DNA from: Telmatospirillum sp.
GTDB taxonomy: Bacteria > Pseudomonadota > Alphaproteobacteria > Rhodospirillales > Magnetospirillaceae
DNA length: 51,431 nucleotides
Assembly (NCBI GenBank): GCA_009712185.1
Contig: WASQ01000012.1
Coordinates: 19,910-71,340 of the forward strand
Reading direction: 5' to 3'
In this document: in pieces, positions 8,248 to 16,003 of the stretch
Layout: each line of letters starts with the position of its first letter
Position numbering within the stretch: position 1 is the first letter of the stretch
Position numbers and translations under genes: made by a program
The notes under the pieces: generated by a model
What the model was told of the DNA's origin: nothing
The model's database searches: none
The model's input: the letters and a program-made list of their open reading frames with translations, nothing else

Positions 8248-8736
8248 ATGCCCGGAGCTTTTCGGACAACCATTGGAATTTCCCGGACAATTCTTCTCGG
8301 CGTCGCGGTTCTGGCGGCGCTGTCGCCGCTGAGTGTCGCAGGTGCCGCGGACGGAGGCAAAACACCGCCATCCTGTTCCGCCCTCAGTTTTCGCCCGGTT
8401 CCCCCCGGGGCGGTGGACGGCACCCAGAACGCCGGGCTTTATCGGTCGCGGTTCGGAACCATCGTCCTGCGCGCCGAGGTCGTGGCCGGTCAGGCCACCA
8501 CCTATTTCGTGGAGATCAATGGCAAGCGACCGGATCCGTTAAAGGGGGCGCTGCCGGCCTCTGTCAATGGCTGCCTCAACAGCAAGCATGTCAAGACGCC
8601 GGTGCCATCCGTCGGTGCCAAATGTGTCGGCGACCGGTTCCGCGTCGTTGTCGACCATGGGGCCAGGCAATCATATGTGATGCTGTTCGCCCTTGGCGGG
8701 GATGTCTGGAAGCTGTGCGGCGCGTCTGCCCTGTGA
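8248..8736 (+). CDS. Secreted protein of unknown function
   Basis: A 162-residue protein I do not recognise. It starts with a clear Sec signal peptide (hydrophobic ILLGVAVLAALSPLSVAGA, likely cleavage near residue 33), and GGAAAGGAG precedes the ATG. The mature part has four cysteines, spaced as possible disulfide pairs (SCSAL, NGCLN, KCVGD, LCGAS), and no transmembrane segment. It is therefore probably a small disulfide-bonded periplasmic protein. It sits alone between the D-amino-acid locus and the MITE. Confidence 0.7.
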   Translation: MPGAFRTTIGISRTILLGVAVLAALSPLSVAGAADGGKTPPSCSALSFRPVPPGAVDGTQNAGLYRSRFGTIVLRAEVVAGQATTYFVEINGKRPDPLKGALPASVNGCLNSKHVKTPVPSVGAKCVGDRFRVVVDHGARQSYVMLFALGGDVWKLCGASAL

Positions 8737-8773
8737 CCGGGGGCGGAGGCCCCTGATCAGGCGCTTTGGATGG

Positions 8774-8945
8774 CTAGTGGTCGGAATCTAACATTTGGGT
8801 CCCTTGCGAGTAGGGCGGGCATCCTGCCCGCCTCCGACGCGAAAGCGGCGGAAATGCTGGCATTTCGGCTTTTCGCCGAACGGCGGGCGGGACGCTTGGC
8901 CCCACTCCTGATTCAGGGACTCGTCTGTTGGATTTTGACCACTAG
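8774..8945. mobile_element. 172-bp MITE with terminal inverted repeats, IS630/Tc1-mariner type
   Basis: The ends are imperfect inverted repeats of about 30 bp. The left end begins CTAGTGGTCGGAATCTAAC and the right end reads, in reverse complement, CTAGTGGTCAAAATCCAAC; both end in TCCC. The CTAG at each outer edge fits insertion at a TA inside CTAG, the preferred target of IS630-family elements. There is no transposase. The interior carries the GCGAAAGCGGCGGA hairpin core found in the other dispersed repeats. The right terminal repeat forms the 3' end of menE. Confidence 0.78.
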
Positions 8946-10343
8946 CTGCCGCAGGGCGCGCCGGTCCAGTTTTCCGCCGGCGGTGACCGGCAGGGCGGCA
9001 ACGGAGATCATCGCTCTCGGGCGCAGATGCGACGGCAACTGCTCCCGGCACCAGGTCAGGAATGTGTCGCGGGAGACCGGCCCCACCACCACGGCGACCA
9101 GAAGATCGCCCCAGGCGGGGTCGGGGCGGCCCGTCACGGCGATGGCCTCGACCCCCGGGCAGCGTCCCGCCAGATCCTCGACCATGGCCGGGGCCACATT
9201 TTCGCCACCGCTGATCAGCAAATCGTCGGCACGGCCGATGATCGTCAGATGTCCATCCCCGTCAAGGCCGCCGAGATCGCTGGTTTCGAACCAGCCATCC
9301 GGGTCCAGTCCGGTCCCCGGGGTCAGGGTGGGATTGACATATCCCGCCATCACCTGCGGTCCCCGGATCCGGATGCGGCCGGTGGACGAGGTTCCCACCA
9401 TCACGCCGGGCAGCGGGTCTCCCGCGAGGCCCGGCCGCCAGGTGCGGGCGTCGAGCCAGGTGGCGACCTGTGACCCGGCCTCGCTCATCCCGTAGCTTGG
9501 GTGGATCGGCCAGCCTGCGGCGATGGCGCGTTCGGCAAGAACGGCGGGAAGGCTCGCGCCGCCGATCAGCACATGGCGCAGCCGCGGCGATGGCCGGCAT
9601 TCCATGTCGATCAGTTGGGCCAGCATGGCGGGAACCAGGGAAACGTGGGTGGCCTGGCCCTCGGTAAGGTTCCGACCAACCGCTTCGGGGTCGAACCGGG
9701 GATGCAGCAGCATGGTGGCGCCGGCTTCCAGACAGCGGAACAGGACCGACAGACCACCGATGTGGAACAGCGGAAGACATCCCAGCCAGACGTCGCCGGG
9801 ATCGACCGGCCGCGACCGGCGCGATCCCTTGCCGGCGGCGGAAAGATTACTGCCGCGCAGCATCGCCCCTTTCGGTTCACCGGTACTGCCGCTGGTGGCG
9901 ATGATCAGATGGATCGCCTCCCCGGGCGCCGGAGAGAGCAGGCCGTCCGGGACGGGAGCCGACTCAAGGGCGGAGCGGGTGAAACATGCCGGGTCCAACC
10001 CGGCCACCGACCCGGACAACGGCCGATCGGCAAGCGCGACGGCGCCGCCCGCCTTGGCGAAAAGGGCATCGATCTGGGGCTGGGGCAGCCTGGGATTGAC
10101 CGGCAGAAAGGCGCCGCCGGCCCGGGGGACGGCAAGGGACAAAAGCCCCAGAAGCATCGCGTTGCCGGTGACGGCGCCAAAGCATCGTCCGGACACCAGT
10201 CCCCGATCGATGAGGATCGTCGCCATCGCGTCGATGTGCCGGTCCAGGGCGGCAAAGCTGGTTTCCGTCTCTCCAAAGCGGATCGCGATGGCGTTGGGCG
10301 CGGTCCTGGCGCCTTGGCGCAGCCAGGCTTCGGGTGAGCTCAT
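8913..10343 (-). CDS. menE: o-succinylbenzoate-CoA ligase (menaquinone biosynthesis)
   Basis: A 476-residue ANL-superfamily adenylating enzyme that would form o-succinylbenzoyl-CoA. Visible motifs are the P-loop TSGSTGEPKG (150-159), YGMSEA, the GWFETSDLG hinge region, GRADDLLISGGENV, and the catalytic lysine K458 in GGKLDRR. The start overlaps the menG stop by ATGA, so the two are translationally coupled. The last ten residues (467-476, LVVKIQQTSP) and the stop codon are encoded by the terminal repeat of the MITE, so the native C-terminus was replaced just after the catalytic lysine segment. The core enzyme appears complete. Confidence 0.88.
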   Translation of the reverse strand: MSSPEAWLRQGARTAPNAIAIRFGETETSFAALDRHIDAMATILIDRGLVSGRCFGAVTGNAMLLGLLSLAVPRAGGAFLPVNPRLPQPQIDALFAKAGGAVALADRPLSGSVAGLDPACFTRSALESAPVPDGLLSPAPGEAIHLIIATSGSTGEPKGAMLRGSNLSAAGKGSRRSRPVDPGDVWLGCLPLFHIGGLSVLFRCLEAGATMLLHPRFDPEAVGRNLTEGQATHVSLVPAMLAQLIDMECRPSPRLRHVLIGGASLPAVLAERAIAAGWPIHPSYGMSEAGSQVATWLDARTWRPGLAGDPLPGVMVGTSSTGRIRIRGPQVMAGYVNPTLTPGTGLDPDGWFETSDLGGLDGDGHLTIIGRADDLLISGGENVAPAMVEDLAGRCPGVEAIAVTGRPDPAWGDLLVAVVVGPVSRDTFLTWCREQLPSHLRPRAMISVAALPVTAGGKLDRRALRQLVVKIQQTSP

Positions 10344-11065
10344 GGCGCCTTTGTGCCGATGTGCAGGCAGGAGATGCCGAACCCCAGATTGCGATACCGC
10401 ACGTCGGCGAATCCGGCGTTCCTGATCAGCGCGGCGAAGCTCTCCTGGTCGGGAAACCGGCGGATTGATTCAACCAGATAGACATAGGCCGACGGCGCGC
10501 GGGCAATCCAGGCGCCCATGCGCGGGATGATCAGGAAGGAAAAGGCGTCGTAGAAAGGACGGATCAGCCAGTGCGCCCGAGAGAACTCCAGGCAGAGAAG
10601 GCGACCGCCCGGCTTCAGGACGCGGTGAATTTCCGCCAGCGCGCCATCCAGATGGGTGACATTGCGGATGCCGAACGAGATGGTCAGGGTGTCGACCGAA
10701 CCATCGGCGAAGGGAAGGGCCTCGCCCTCTCCGGCAACCCAGGTGACGGCGCGGGTGTCGGCCCGCCGCCGGCCCGCGGTCATCATGGCGACGCTGGGGT
10801 CGCACACCGTGACGGAGCGGTCCGCTCCGGACATCCGGGCGGCCACTTCGCCGGTGCCGCCGGCAAGATCGACGATCACCTGGCCGGGGCCGGCTCCGGC
10901 CGCTTCCACCAGCACGGTTTTCCACAGGCGGTGGATGCCGAACGACATCACATCGTTCATCAGGTCGTAGCGGTCGGCGATGGCCGTGAACACATCGCGA
11001 ATGCGGTTCCGCCGCTCGTCGGGAGACACGTCGTGGAACCCGAAGCTGTTGTCGAGTTTTGTCAT
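10340..11065 (-). CDS. menG: Demethylmenaquinone methyltransferase (MenG/UbiE family)
   Basis: A 241-residue class I SAM methyltransferase of the UbiE/MenG family. The N-terminal FTAIADRYDLMNDVMSFGIHRLWK signature segment, the SAM-binding VDLAGGTGEVAARM loop and the SFGIRNVTHLDGALAEIHRVLKPGG block are all present. The start at 11065 gives the standard N-terminus; a longer frame reaches 11266 but is not homologous. It methylates demethylmenaquinone and may also act on the ubiquinone precursor. It is the first gene of a menG-menE operon. A 17-bp tandem repeat lies immediately upstream. Confidence 0.9.
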   Translation of the reverse strand: MTKLDNSFGFHDVSPDERRNRIRDVFTAIADRYDLMNDVMSFGIHRLWKTVLVEAAGAGPGQVIVDLAGGTGEVAARMSGADRSVTVCDPSVAMMTAGRRRADTRAVTWVAGEGEALPFADGSVDTLTISFGIRNVTHLDGALAEIHRVLKPGGRLLCLEFSRAHWLIRPFYDAFSFLIIPRMGAWIARAPSAYVYLVESIRRFPDQESFAALIRNAGFADVRYRNLGFGISCLHIGTKAP

Positions 11066-11071
11066 GCTGTT

Positions 11072-11105
11072 GATCTGCGATAGAGGGCGATCTGCGATAA
11101 AGGGC
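11072..11105. repeat. 17-bp tandem repeat in the menG leader
   Basis: GATCTGCGATAGAGGGC (11072-11088) is followed directly by the same sequence with one mismatch (11089-11105). It sits 6 bp upstream of the menG start, so it may be a regulator site or a replication-slippage duplication. The rest of 11106-11364 shows nothing else that I can support. Confidence 0.6.
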
Positions 11106-11364
11106 GTCAAGGGATGGCTCGGGCGGACATCGCCGGGGCGGCCGGCCCTTCGGGGCAGGGAAAGCCCGGCGTCTAACCTGCCCGATGCCGCCCGCCGGGG
11201 CAATTCCTTTTTCCCGGCCGGGTCGCCCATGTCGGGAACAGCGGATGATGCAATGCCGGTTTTCATTTTCGGGACATGACGAACAGTTGAAGCTGGGATA
11301 ATGTGCGCGCGAAACGTCGGGGCGCCTTGCGCCGGATGGATGACGGCCCTGTCTCGGGGCGGGA

Positions 11365-12198
11365 TTGACGGCGTTTCTCTTCGAGGTTTCTGGCCCAGAC
11401 CGGCGTTTCATGATCAATCCGTTCGTCTCGCTGCTTGCCAAGATCGATCAGGTCGTCCGTCATATGCACGAGACGCCCTTTCCGTCGTCCAGGCCATGCG
11501 ACACCTCCTTTTTCGCGTCTCCCGAATGCCGGTCCGCTGGCGCTTTCCGTGGGGCGGCGGCGTCATCGCGGCCCCAGCAGGCGCGGGCGCGGGCGCGCAT
11601 CCAGCGTCCCCGTCATCGGGACATGTTGTCGTTCCTGCAGGCGTGGTCGAACAATCCCCGCCGCGTTGGAGCCATCGCCCCTTCGGGAACCGCGCTTGCC
11701 CGCCTCATCACCGCCGAGATCACTCCGGACTGCGGCGGCGTGTTGGAGTTGGGGCCCGGGACCGGCGTTTTCACCCGCGCGCTGCTGGCGCGTGGAATTC
11801 CCCCGGGGAATCTGACACTGGTGGAGAAGGGGGCGGATTTCGCCGATCTGCTGCGCCGCCGGTTTCCCGATGTGCGGGTTTTCCAGATGGATGCGACACG
11901 GTTGGACCGGTCGCGTCTTTTTGACGGCCGTCCGGCGGGGGCGGTGGTCAGCGGTCTGCCGCTGCTGGCCATGACGCCCCGTCAGGTTTTAGCCATTCTG
12001 ACCGGCGCTTTCGCCGTCCTGCGCCAGGGCGGGGCCTTCTATCAGTTCACCTATGGTCCGCGCTGTCCGGTTCCCAAACGAATCCTGGACCGGCTCGACC
12101 TGAAGGCGGTGCGATTGGGGCGCGTCTATCTGAACCTGCCACCCGCCGCCGTCTACCGGATCACCCGGAAATCGCCCGCGAAGGAGGGCGGCCGGTAA
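11365..12198 (+). CDS. PmtA-like phospholipid N-methyltransferase
   Basis: The C-terminal 190 residues form a SAM-dependent methyltransferase resembling Rhodobacter-type phospholipid N-methyltransferase. It opens with FLQAWSNNPRRVGAIAPSG, followed by the SAM loop LELGPGTGVFTRALL, LVEKGADFADLLRRRFP, and GAFAVLRQGGAFYQFTYGPRCPV. Such enzymes methylate phosphatidylethanolamine toward phosphatidylcholine at the membrane surface. The start is uncertain: 11365, 11410 or 11623 are all in frame and none has a strong ribosome binding site. The arginine-rich stretch before 11623 may not be translated. A related rRNA-adenine-methyltransferase-like annotation is possible but less likely. Confidence 0.75.
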   Translation: MTAFLFEVSGPDRRFMINPFVSLLAKIDQVVRHMHETPFPSSRPCDTSFFASPECRSAGAFRGAAASSRPQQARARARIQRPRHRDMLSFLQAWSNNPRRVGAIAPSGTALARLITAEITPDCGGVLELGPGTGVFTRALLARGIPPGNLTLVEKGADFADLLRRRFPDVRVFQMDATRLDRSRLFDGRPAGAVVSGLPLLAMTPRQVLAILTGAFAVLRQGGAFYQFTYGPRCPVPKRILDRLDLKAVRLGRVYLNLPPAAVYRITRKSPAKEGGR

Positions 12199-12352
12199 TC
12201 CTTCCGGCGCATGTCGGGATTACCGGCAACGCCGGCCGGACGCGCGAGATGGTGCCGGGCAGACCGGGGGCCGTCACGCTCCTTGGCCCGATCACGGGTG
12301 ACGAGCCCGCCGACTCATTCGAAAGGTCCCGTGCACGAAACTCTGCACGAAC

Positions 12353-12371
12353 GAAAAGCTTCGCTTTTTTT
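12353..12371 (+). terminator. Intrinsic terminator downstream of the pmtA-like gene
   Basis: A 6-bp stem AAAAGC, loop TTC, GCTTTT runs into a T-tract (seven T in total). It is short but well placed after the pmtA-like gene on the + strand. Confidence 0.5.
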
Positions 12372-12372
12372 A

Positions 12373-12591
12373 ATGCTCAAACGCCGCTCGGGCTTAAGTG
12401 CATTGGCCTGCCACGAGACTCCTTTGTTTGTGTCAATGCACCAGGAATGCGCCAATATCGCGTGGGAAGGTTATCTCCGGAACCAGCCGGTCGATCAGAT
12501 CGTGGTCCAGGAGAGAAAACGGCTGGCCGGGGAAAAATGGCGCGAGGTCTGCACCACCGAAAATCCCCTGGACCCGCATTTCATCCGCTGA
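12373..12591 (+). CDS. Small hypothetical protein
   Basis: A possible 72-residue protein, or 51 residues if the internal ATG at 12436 is used. The C-terminal half (MHQECANIAWEGYLRNQP...) is charged, helical in character and protein-like, but I do not recognise it. There is no good ribosome binding site at either start, and the first ATG lies at the end of a terminator-like hairpin, which argues for the later start. It faces the tpx gene convergently. Real coding status is uncertain. Confidence 0.4.
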   Translation: MLKRRSGLSALACHETPLFVSMHQECANIAWEGYLRNQPVDQIVVQERKRLAGEKWREVCTTENPLDPHFIR

Positions 12592-12661
12592 CCCGCCGGA
12601 CCGGCCGGCGAACCCGGTGACGCCCGCTGGCGGCACCGGGGATCGTCACCGGGAAAAACGG

Positions 12662-13165
12662 TCAGGCCAGCGCAGCCAGGGCCGCGACATAGTCGGGTTC
12701 GTTCTTGATCTCCGGAACGAGCTGGCTGTGGATCACCTTGTCCTCCGCATCGAGAACGATGACCGCGCGCGCGGCCAGACCGGCCAGCGGGCCCGACGTG
12801 ATCGCGACGCCATAAGCCTCCAGGAAGTCGCGGCCGCGCATCAGGGACAGAGTCACAACATTGGCCAGACCCTCGGCGCCACAGAAGCGGCTTTGCGCGA
12901 AGGGCAGATCCGCGGAGATGCACAGCACCACGGTGTTCGGGCGGTCGTTGGCCTGTTTGTTGAACTGACGCACCGACATGGCGCAGGTGGGCGTGTCGAT
13001 GCTGGGGAAAATGTTCAGGATCTTCCGCTTGCCGGCGAAATTGGCGAGCGTGACATCGGACAGATCCTTGCCGACCAGCGAGAACTTGGGAGCGGCCTCG
13101 CCCTTGCGGGGGAAGGGTCCGGCGACGTCAATCGGGTTGCCGCCAAGTGTTACCGTGCTGCTCAT
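12662..13165 (-). CDS. tpx: Thiol peroxidase (atypical 2-Cys peroxiredoxin)
   Basis: A 167-residue Tpx-family peroxiredoxin that reduces hydrogen and organic peroxides using thioredoxin. The peroxidatic cysteine C61 lies in [13 protein letters not shown] and the resolving cysteine C95 in SRFCGAEG, as in Escherichia coli Tpx. Length is normal and AAAGGAAAG precedes the ATG. It is monocistronic, divergent from the GltD-like flavoprotein across a 394-bp region. Confidence 0.95.
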   Translation of the reverse strand: MSSTVTLGGNPIDVAGPFPRKGEAAPKFSLVGKDLSDVTLANFAGKRKILNIFPSIDTPTCAMSVRQFNKQANDRPNTVVLCISADLPFAQSRFCGAEGLANVVTLSLMRGRDFLEAYGVAITSGPLAGLAARAVIVLDAEDKVIHSQLVPEIKNEPDYVAALAALA

Positions 13166-13559
13166 GGCTCTTTCCTTTTTTTGTCGGAACGATCAGGGGG
13201 CGGAGACGGACACCGGATACCGGGCCTTTCCGGTCCTGGACGCGGGACGGCGAACGTTTATTACCGGCCGCGGACGCCGATTTTGCGGCTGGACGGGACG
13301 GGGCGCAATCCTCTTTCCGCCGCACCATGGATGTTCGCTGTCACGGGGCCCGCAAAAGGCGAAATTCGATCAACAGTGAAATCAAAATTCATTGTATGTC
13401 CGTTCAATGATAGAAAAATTTCACTTTTCGCCTTTGTGGCCGATCTTTCCTTGAAAACGGATCGTCTCTTCCGGCACAGTGCATTCCCACACAATTTGTG
13501 GGCCCGTTGACCGTTCCGGGTTCCGGGTCCCCCCGTCATCGGAACTGCTGGATCTCATC
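13166..13559. promoter_or_regulatory. Divergent intergenic region between tpx and the flavoprotein gene
   Basis: The right part (13360-13470) is AT-rich and carries an inverted repeat TCATTG (13389-13394) / CAATGA (13405-13410). A second palindrome, CCCACA...TGTGGG, lies at about 13488-13504. These are plausible operators or promoter elements for the two divergent genes, but no known consensus fits well. I see no gene here. Confidence 0.35.
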
Positions 13560-15677
13560 ATGGAAGTGTTGGCCCGGTCGTCCGGCATGTGCTGTGCCGT
13601 GGACGAGGCGCGTAAGGATCTGAGACTGGCCTGGCGCGCCGCCGAACGCGCACCCCGGCCGCCCCGGCTGGCGCTGGCGGGGGCGACCCGACTGGCCCCC
13701 CTGCTCGCGACAGGGCGCGGATCCGTCCCGTTGATGGCCGCGCTCCATGGTCTGGCCGGGCAACTCGACGGTGTTGACCACGATCTGTCGGTGCGGCTTC
13801 TCCAGTCCTTGTCCCGTCACCAGGAGGAGTGGATCGCCCATGCCAGGGGCGAGGGGTGCGCCGCCGGACGATGCCCGGGCAGGCCGGGCGCCCCCTGCCG
13901 GTCGGCCTGTCCCGCCGACATCGATATTCCCGGTTTTCTCGCCCATATCGGCAGTGGCCGCTATGATGACGCGCTCAGGGTGATCGCGCGGGACAATCCA
14001 TTGCCGCATTCCTGCGGGCTGGTCTGCCCCGCCCCCTGCGAGGCCGCCTGTCTGCGTGGAACCGCCGGTTCGTCCCTGTTCATCCGGCCGCTGAAGGCCG
14101 TCGCGGCGGAGCATTGCGACAGCTATGGCCCGCCGAGCCGGGCGCCCGCCACGGGCAAGAAAGTGGCGGTGGGCGGATCGGGACCGTCCGGACTGACGGT
14201 GGCCTATTATCTGGCCGCCAGGGGCCATCAGGTCGACATCTTCGAAGCGCGTGAGCAGGCGGGCGGAATGTTGCGGTACGGGATTCCCTCCTACCGTCTG
14301 CCGACGGATGTCCTTGACGCGGAAATCGACCATATCTGCGGTCTCGGCGTTTCCATTCACACCGCAGCCGCCGTCGGATCGATCACGGATCTGCGGGCCG
14401 AAGGGTTTGACGCCGTCTATCTCGCCATGGGACTGCAACTCTCCCGTCGTCTCGGGGTCGAGGGCGACGACCTGCCCTTCGTCATCGGTGGAATGGACTT
14501 TCTGGGAGCTGTCGGGGCCGGGGCCGATCCCCGCGTCGGCCCCCGGGTGATCGTCGTCGGCGGGGGCAATTCCGCAGTCGACGCCGCCATGACGGCTCTC
14601 CGCCAGGGGGCGTCGCATGTCTCGATGGTCTATCGCGGGCGTCGCCGCGAGATGAAGGCCAGCCCCCACGAAATCGGTCTGGCCGAGGCCGAGGGGGTTG
14701 AGATCCTCGAACTCTGGATGCCGGAGAGGATTCTTCCCGACCGCCGGATGGTGTTCCGGCTGTCGCCCAAAGCCGGGCCGGAGGAGCGGGCGGCCCGGGG
14801 CGAGTTCCTGACGATGGAGGCCGATCACATTCTGGTCGGCATCGGACAGGAATCGTCCCTGGCCTGCCTCGACGGCAGCGGGATCGACATCCGGTCCGGC
14901 CATGTGGTCGCGGACCCCGAAACCGGCGCGACCTCTTTGCCGGGCATCTACGCGGGCGGCGATGTCGCCCATGGCGCCAGCACGGTTGTGGCCGCCATCC
15001 GGGCGGGCAAGACGGCCGCCTCCTCGATGCATGCCTTCATGATGGGCGATGGCGCGGCGCCCTGCCATTGGGGCGGAGCGCCGATCGTCCCCCCCGCCGT
15101 TACCGACGCCTCCCGCCGCAGCAACCGGCGTCGTCCCGATATGCCGCAACGCGACGCGGTTCTGCGCAGGACGTCCTATCAACCGATCGAACTGGGCCTT
15201 GCCGAGGCCGAAGCAAGGGCGGAGGCCGACCGCTGCCTGCGATGCGATCTCTGCGTCGGGTGTGGTCTTTGCGAACTGGTTTGCAGCGAGGGCGGAGCCG
15301 AGGCGTTGCGGATGGTCGAGACACCATCCGGTCGGTTGGCCTTCGACGATTTTACGCGGCCAATGAGCCGGTGTGTCGGGTGCGGGGCCTGTGCCGCCAT
15401 CTGCCCGACCGGGGCCATTCATGTCGACGATCTCCGGGGTGTCCGGAGCACCGTGATCACCGGGACAGTGGTTTGCCGCCAGCAGATGCTGTCCTGCCGG
15501 ATCTGCGGCCGGCCCCTGGTGGCGGAGGGACAGTTGCAACGGGTCGGGGCGTTGCTGGGCGGAACCGCGTCGGGACCTGATTTTCCCCTGGTGTGTCCCT
15601 CTTGCGCGGCGGGCGCGTCCGGGGACACCTCCACGCGAACGGAACGGCACCGGGGGAAGATGCCTTCGCCGGCGTGA
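13560..15677 (+). CDS. GltD-like FAD/NAD(P) oxidoreductase with two ferredoxin-type 4Fe-4S clusters
   Basis: A protein of about 705 residues. After a non-conserved helical N-terminus (about 100 residues) comes a GltD-type cysteine domain (CRSACPADIDIP ... CGLVCPAPCEAAC). Next are the FAD fold (GGSGPSGLTVAYYLAARG), an NAD(P) fold (VVGGGNSAVDAAMTALRQG) and the GIYAGGD FAD motif. The C-terminus has two 4Fe-4S motifs (CDLCVGCGLCELVC and CVGCGACAAICPTGA) and finally two CxxC pairs. It likely moves electrons between NAD(P)H and ferredoxin or quinone-type acceptors in the cytoplasm. The true start is uncertain (13479 GTG or 13560 ATG; neither has a strong ribosome binding site). The partner acceptor is unknown. 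Confidence 0.82.
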   Translation: MEVLARSSGMCCAVDEARKDLRLAWRAAERAPRPPRLALAGATRLAPLLATGRGSVPLMAALHGLAGQLDGVDHDLSVRLLQSLSRHQEEWIAHARGEGCAAGRCPGRPGAPCRSACPADIDIPGFLAHIGSGRYDDALRVIARDNPLPHSCGLVCPAPCEAACLRGTAGSSLFIRPLKAVAAEHCDSYGPPSRAPATGKKVAVGGSGPSGLTVAYYLAARGHQVDIFEAREQAGGMLRYGIPSYRLPTDVLDAEIDHICGLGVSIHTAAAVGSITDLRAEGFDAVYLAMGLQLSRRLGVEGDDLPFVIGGMDFLGAVGAGADPRVGPRVIVVGGGNSAVDAAMTALRQGASHVSMVYRGRRREMKASPHEIGLAEAEGVEILELWMPERILPDRRMVFRLSPKAGPEERAARGEFLTMEADHILVGIGQESSLACLDGSGIDIRSGHVVADPETGATSLPGIYAGGDVAHGASTVVAAIRAGKTAASSMHAFMMGDGAAPCHWGGAPIVPPAVTDASRRSNRRRPDMPQRDAVLRRTSYQPIELGLAEAEARAEADRCLRCDLCVGCGLCELVCSEGGAEALRMVETPSGRLAFDDFTRPMSRCVGCGACAAICPTGAIHVDDLRGVRSTVITGTVVCRQQMLSCRICGRPLVAEGQLQRVGALLGGTASGPDFPLVCPSCAAGASGDTSTRTERHRGKMPSPA

Positions 15678-15745
15678 TCCCGCGGGCAGGGGCGGGGGCA
15701 TCGGATGGCGGGGCCGGTTTTCCCCGGTTTCGCGGAGAAAGGCGG

Positions 15746-15909
15746 TTGACAATCGTGCCGCTTCTCCCCGATTGTCTCCGCATGATCACATCCGTCCGCA
15801 CGCTCCGACGTACCGCTACCACCGCCCGACGACTGTCGGGCCGGTCGTGGCGCGTGCGTGAGACGTCGACGAAGAGATGGATCCAGGTCCGGTTCGGGAC
15901 CTGATTTTT
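15746..15909 (+). promoter_or_regulatory. Candidate leader/attenuator region upstream of the aminotransferase gene
   Basis: TTGACA at 15746-15751 overlaps an inverted repeat GACAATC (15748-15754) / GATTGTC (15770-15776). An ATG at 15782 opens a 40-codon frame with ten Arg and eight Thr codons. Its stop (15902-15904) overlaps a 7-bp terminator hairpin CAGGTCC ... GGACCTG followed by TTTTT (15884-15909). A leader-peptide attenuator for an arginine-pathway gene is conceivable. The peptide has no clear ribosome binding site, so this is weak. Confidence 0.3.
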
Positions 15910-15940
15910 CCCCCCACCGTCAAACCGTTTTCACGGATAA

Positions 15941-15969
15941 GGCCACGGCGACCGCCCTGGTCTTTTTTT
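15941..15969 (+). terminator. Hairpin with T7 tract ahead of the aminotransferase gene
   Basis: GGCCA ... TGGTC with an inner GGC/GCC stem is followed by seven T. It lies about 35 bp before the aminotransferase start and could be part of a premature-termination control or a terminator for the upstream transcript. Confidence 0.4.
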
Positions 15970-16003
15970 GTGTCTTTTTTCCCCGAAATCCGAGGTGAAT
16001 CCC

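Noticed and set aside
13536-15752. A 738-codon open frame on the minus strand, as long as the flavoprotein gene opposite it
   Set aside because: Its translation is low-complexity Gly/Arg/Pro/His with no recognisable family, while the + strand frame has clear FAD, NAD(P) and 4Fe-4S motifs. It is a high-GC antisense shadow.
15884-15904. A tRNA T-arm-like sequence (GGTCCGGTTCGGGACC)
   Set aside because: The loop has six bases and not the seven-base TTCRANY loop, and no acceptor, D or anticodon arms can be formed around it. It fits a terminator hairpin better.
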